A stretch of 17,759 nucleotides of DNA from Rhodospirillaceae bacterium TMED167. GTDB lineage: Bacteria; Pseudomonadota; Alphaproteobacteria; Rhodospirillales_A; UBA2165. The notes under the pieces were generated by a model. It saw only the letters and a list, made by a program, of their open reading frames with translations, had not been told where the DNA came from and made no database searches. A program made the translations under genes and the position numbers. Below are positions 15,090 through 17,759 of the stretch, piece by piece (the first letter of the stretch is position 1; each line of letters starts with the position of its first letter). The DNA is taken from positions 10,052-27,810 of the forward strand of contig NHHQ01000067.1 of assembly GCA_002170915.1 (NCBI GenBank), read 5' to 3'.

Positions 15090-16397
15090 ATGAACTTACT
15101 CAACGAAACGAATGATCCGGCACTAACAAGCTGGGTGGTGTCCGCTAATGATGAGGGCTGTGACTTTCCAATTCAAAACCTTCCCTATGGCGTTTTCCGC
15201 CGGACGGGGTCTGATGAGGCCTACCGAGGCGGCGTCGCCATCGGAGATCAAATTCTGGATGTTAGTGCGGCATTGGCGGCTGGGCTGTTGTCAGGTGCGG
15301 CGGCGGAAGCTTGCAAAGAGCCAACCCTAAATACTCTTATGGGGATGGGGCGGCCGGCATGGTCGGACCTTAGGGCGCATCTCTCGGCGTTGTTGCGGGA
15401 CGGAGGCCCGGAAGAGGCCGGTGCAGCCTGCCTGGTGCCCATGGCGGAGGCCGAAATGACCGTACCGGCCACCATTGGTGACTACACGGATTTTTATTCC
15501 TCCATTAATCATGCGACGAACGTGGGTAAAATGTTCCGGCCCGACAATCCGCTGTTGCCCAACTATAAATACGTGCCCATCGCTTATCATGGCCGGACAT
15601 CCTCTATCCGGATCAGTGGCACGCCCACCAAGCGGCCCATGGGTCAGCTCAAGGCGCCGGATGCCGATATGCCGGTTTTTGCCGCCTGTAAACGGCTCGA
15701 TTACGAGACCGAACTGGGTGTCTATGTGGGGCCGGGCACGGCACTCGGGACGACAGTTCCTCTAGAAAAAGCCGAGGACCATATTTTCGGCATGTGTATT
15801 CTGAACGATTGGTCATCCCGGGATATTCAGACCTGGGAATACCAGCCCTTAGGGCCCTTCCTCGCAAAAAACTTTTCATCTACCGTTTCACCGTGGATTG
15901 TTACGCTAGAGGCCCTGGCCCCTTACCGCCGAGAGGTCTATTCGCGGCCAGACGGGGACCCGGTGCCGCTCTCCTACCTAACCAGCGCGGACCACGAAGC
16001 GTGCGGCGGTCTCGATATTTGTCTCGACGTGGCCGTGACAACGGAGGCCATGCGAAAAAACGGCGTTGCCCCACAAATCATCGGAGCGCCCGACTTTAAA
16101 GAGATGTATTGGACTATCTTCCAGATGTTTACCCACCACACGAGCAATGGCTGCGATTTCAATCCAGGAGATTTCTACGGCACCGGGACCATCTCGGGTA
16201 TCGGCCCGGATGAATGCGGCAGTATCCTCGAGGTCTGCAAAGGTGGGAAGGCGCCGATTGATTTCCCAGGCGGCGAGACCCGCACCTTCCTGGAGGATGG
16301 TGATGAGGTGATCATGCGTGCGTGGTGTGAGGCAGATGGTAAACCACGCATCGGTTTCGGTGACTGCCGGTCCGTGATTACCCCTGCGGACGGGTGA
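15090..16397 (+). CDS. fah: Fumarylacetoacetase
   Basis: The product is 435 residues, the size of the full two-domain enzyme. It cleaves fumarylacetoacetate to fumarate and acetoacetate, the last step of homogentisate breakdown. Relative to mouse FAH the key residues are present: metal ligands D134 (DYTDFYSS), E206 and E208 (YETELG) and D240 (ILNDWSSRD), catalytic H141 (NHATNVG), and K260 (FLAKNFSS). The ATG follows the hmgA TAA with no intervening base, so it is co-transcribed and probably coupled. Maleylacetoacetate isomerase, needed between HmgA and Fah in most organisms, is not seen here. It may lie beyond the right edge or elsewhere. Confidence 0.97.
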   Translation: MNLLNETNDPALTSWVVSANDEGCDFPIQNLPYGVFRRTGSDEAYRGGVAIGDQILDVSAALAAGLLSGAAAEACKEPTLNTLMGMGRPAWSDLRAHLSALLRDGGPEEAGAACLVPMAEAEMTVPATIGDYTDFYSSINHATNVGKMFRPDNPLLPNYKYVPIAYHGRTSSIRISGTPTKRPMGQLKAPDADMPVFAACKRLDYETELGVYVGPGTALGTTVPLEKAEDHIFGMCILNDWSSRDIQTWEYQPLGPFLAKNFSSTVSPWIVTLEALAPYRREVYSRPDGDPVPLSYLTSADHEACGGLDICLDVAVTTEAMRKNGVAPQIIGAPDFKEMYWTIFQMFTHHTSNGCDFNPGDFYGTGTISGIGPDECGSILEVCKGGKAPIDFPGGETRTFLEDGDEVIMRAWCEADGKPRIGFGDCRSVITPADG

Positions 16398-16410
16398 GGC
16401 GCGTAATCCC

Positions 16411-17759
16411 GTGAAATTTTATTTCATACTGCTGGGCTTGGACTGGCTCATTCGCTTCTCTGCCTGGCGTCACCCGGCCTTTAAGGCTCGGCTGAAGGAA
16501 CAGAACTTTACCGCACAGATCAAAATCGCCGATGATACAGCGGGGCGTTATTTCTCGTTCCAGGACGGCGTGTTTTCGTCCCATGTCGGCATTCATTCGG
16601 AACCGGACGTTTGTCTCTCCTTTAAATCGCAAACTATTGCCGTTCAGCTTCTGGTACCGCCGGTGGATTATCAGCAGCAGATTGACGCTCAAAAAGAGTT
16701 TAATCTCAAAATGACGGGGCCGGACGAGCTGACCTACTGGTTTGCCCAGACCATTATGAAGACCCAGAACAGCCACTGGAAATTTGGCGTTGATCTCGCC
16801 GGCGGTACCAAGCGCTACACGAGCATGACAAATGGCGGTCCCATTCAGGTAGATGTGAAGGACGGCAAGTTAGTGCGTACCGGAATTATCGAATTTAGTG
16901 ACGATGACCCCGGCACCTGGACCATTGAGGCCCGCGGCAAAAAATTTTCGCCACCCCGAAAGACGACCCTCTCGCCCCATGGACAGAACTGGAAGTCAGC
17001 GGTCTATTCACCAGATCGGATCCTCACACCCCTCAAACGGGTAGATTTTGATCCTGATGGCGAGCGCAATTGCGAAAACCGGGGAGTTTCGGGATATGTG
17101 CCCATCAGTTGGGATGAAGCCCTCGATACCGTCGCATCCGAAATTAAACGCATGAAGCGGGATTATGGCATTGGCGCCATCGCGTCCAGTCATGGCTCGC
17201 ATCACACCTGGGGCAATATTGGGTACTACCTGTCCGCTAATTTCCGCTTTATGAACTTGATTGGTCACACGGAGGTTCACCACAATCCAGATAGCTGGGA
17301 GGGCTGGTACTGGGGCGGGCTCCATCATTGGGGCCATTCGCTCAGGGTTGGCATGTCAGAGAATTACGGCACAGTGGAAGACCTACTTAAACATTGCGAG
17401 ATGGTCGTTTTCTGGTCTTCTAACCCTGAATCGACGAGCGGTAATTATGCATCCCAGGAGGGATCTATCCGGCGTCAATGGCTAAAGGATCTGGATGTCG
17501 AGTTCGTCCATATTGATCCCCACTATAATGACACAGCTCAAATGCTTGGCGGTAAGTGGCTCTCGCCGAAGCCAACTACGGATCCGGCACTGGCCTTGGC
17601 CATTGCCTACGTTTGGATGAAGGAAGATCTTTACGACAAAGAGTATGTGGCCAAGCGCACCGAAGGCTTCGACGTATGGCGGGACTATGTTTTGGGTGCG
17701 GAGGACGGTATTCCCAAGTCGCCGGAGTGGCAGGAGACAGAGACCGGTGTGCCGGCAAA
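16411..17759 (+). CDS. Molybdopterin oxidoreductase resembling pyrogallol/resorcinol hydroxytransferase, with N-terminal SCP2-like domain, partial
   Basis: The frame is open to the right edge (449 residues seen). Residues of about 130-449 match the DMSO-reductase family and, more narrowly, the large subunit of Pelobacter pyrogallol-phloroglucinol transhydroxylase as I remember it. The shared stretches are TNGGPIQVDVKDGKLVR, SHHTWGNIGY, HNPDSWEGWYWGG, VVFWSSNPE and IRRQWLKDL. H264, D294 and S295 fall at the spacing of H144, D174 and the molybdenum-ligand serine of that enzyme. There is no N-terminal Fe-S cysteine motif and no Tat signal, so a cytoplasmic enzyme is likely. Residues of about 30-120 look like an SCP2 sterol-carrier-like domain (AGRYFSFQDG...FNLKMTGPDELTYW), which I do not recall in transhydroxylases. 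The GTG at 16411 is 13 bases after fah with GAGG upstream, so it belongs to the hmgA operon. The substrate is unknown, and a small Fe-S subunit gene is expected downstream. Confidence 0.82.
   Translation, partial: MKFYFILLGLDWLIRFSAWRHPAFKARLKEQNFTAQIKIADDTAGRYFSFQDGVFSSHVGIHSEPDVCLSFKSQTIAVQLLVPPVDYQQQIDAQKEFNLKMTGPDELTYWFAQTIMKTQNSHWKFGVDLAGGTKRYTSMTNGGPIQVDVKDGKLVRTGIIEFSDDDPGTWTIEARGKKFSPPRKTTLSPHGQNWKSAVYSPDRILTPLKRVDFDPDGERNCENRGVSGYVPISWDEALDTVASEIKRMKRDYGIGAIASSHGSHHTWGNIGYYLSANFRFMNLIGHTEVHHNPDSWEGWYWGGLHHWGHSLRVGMSENYGTVEDLLKHCEMVVFWSSNPESTSGNYASQEGSIRRQWLKDLDVEFVHIDPHYNDTAQMLGGKWLSPKPTTDPALALAIAYVWMKEDLYDKEYVAKRTEGFDVWRDYVLGAEDGIPKSPEWQETETGVPA

Noticed and set aside
1..17759. CRISPR arrays, tRNA or rRNA genes, insertion sequences or prophage genes
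   Set aside because: No regularly spaced repeats, cloverleaf sequences, transposase or integrase motifs, or flanking inverted repeats were seen.

Overview
The window looks like a chromosomal segment of an alphaproteobacterium, moderately GC-rich by eye. The basis is the run ruvX-pyrB-(pyrC-like), the compact gatCAB operon next to it, a class I ribonucleotide reductase whose large subunit has no ATP-cone, and a degenerate dihydroorotase-like gene beside pyrB, which I recall as a common alphaproteobacterial arrangement. No integrase, transposase, CRISPR array, rRNA or tRNA was found.

Region 1 (1-5208, all minus strand) is a nucleotide-metabolism block. Read in the direction of transcription it is nrdA, nrdB, ruvX, pyrB and a dihydroorotase-like gene that leaves the window at its left edge. 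The gaps are small (30, 78, 42 and 22 bases), so one long transcript is possible. NrdAB makes deoxynucleotides and PyrB commits carbamoyl phosphate to pyrimidine synthesis. The dihydroorotase-like protein has lost the HxH metal motif and is probably structural rather than catalytic.

Region 2 (5209-6249) is about 1 kb without an intact gene. It holds the nrd promoter, overlapped by a 14-bp perfect palindrome resembling an NrdR box, and a nrd leader of nearly 390 bases with a terminator-like hairpin. It also holds a decayed glutathione S-transferase fragment and the upstream region of gatC.

Region 3 (6250-9466, plus) is gatC-gatA-gatB, with stop/start overlaps at both junctions. It encodes the amidotransferase that makes Gln-tRNA(Gln) and/or Asn-tRNA(Asn) from mischarged tRNAs.

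Region 4 (9463-13208) is accessory in character. It contains a DMT/EamA permease (minus), a hot-dog thioesterase (minus), an FkbM-type methyltransferase (minus), a divergent 37-residue candidate membrane peptide, and a second EamA permease (plus).

Region 5 (13234 to the right edge) is an aromatic-catabolism unit. A MarR-type regulator faces hmgA across a 26-bp near-perfect operator lying on both promoters. Downstream, hmgA (homogentisate dioxygenase) and fah (fumarylacetoacetase) abut with no spacer and are followed 13 bases later by a large molybdopterin enzyme. That enzyme resembles pyrogallol/resorcinol hydroxytransferase and carries an extra N-terminal SCP2-like domain. It is cut by the right edge and is the most unusual item in the window.
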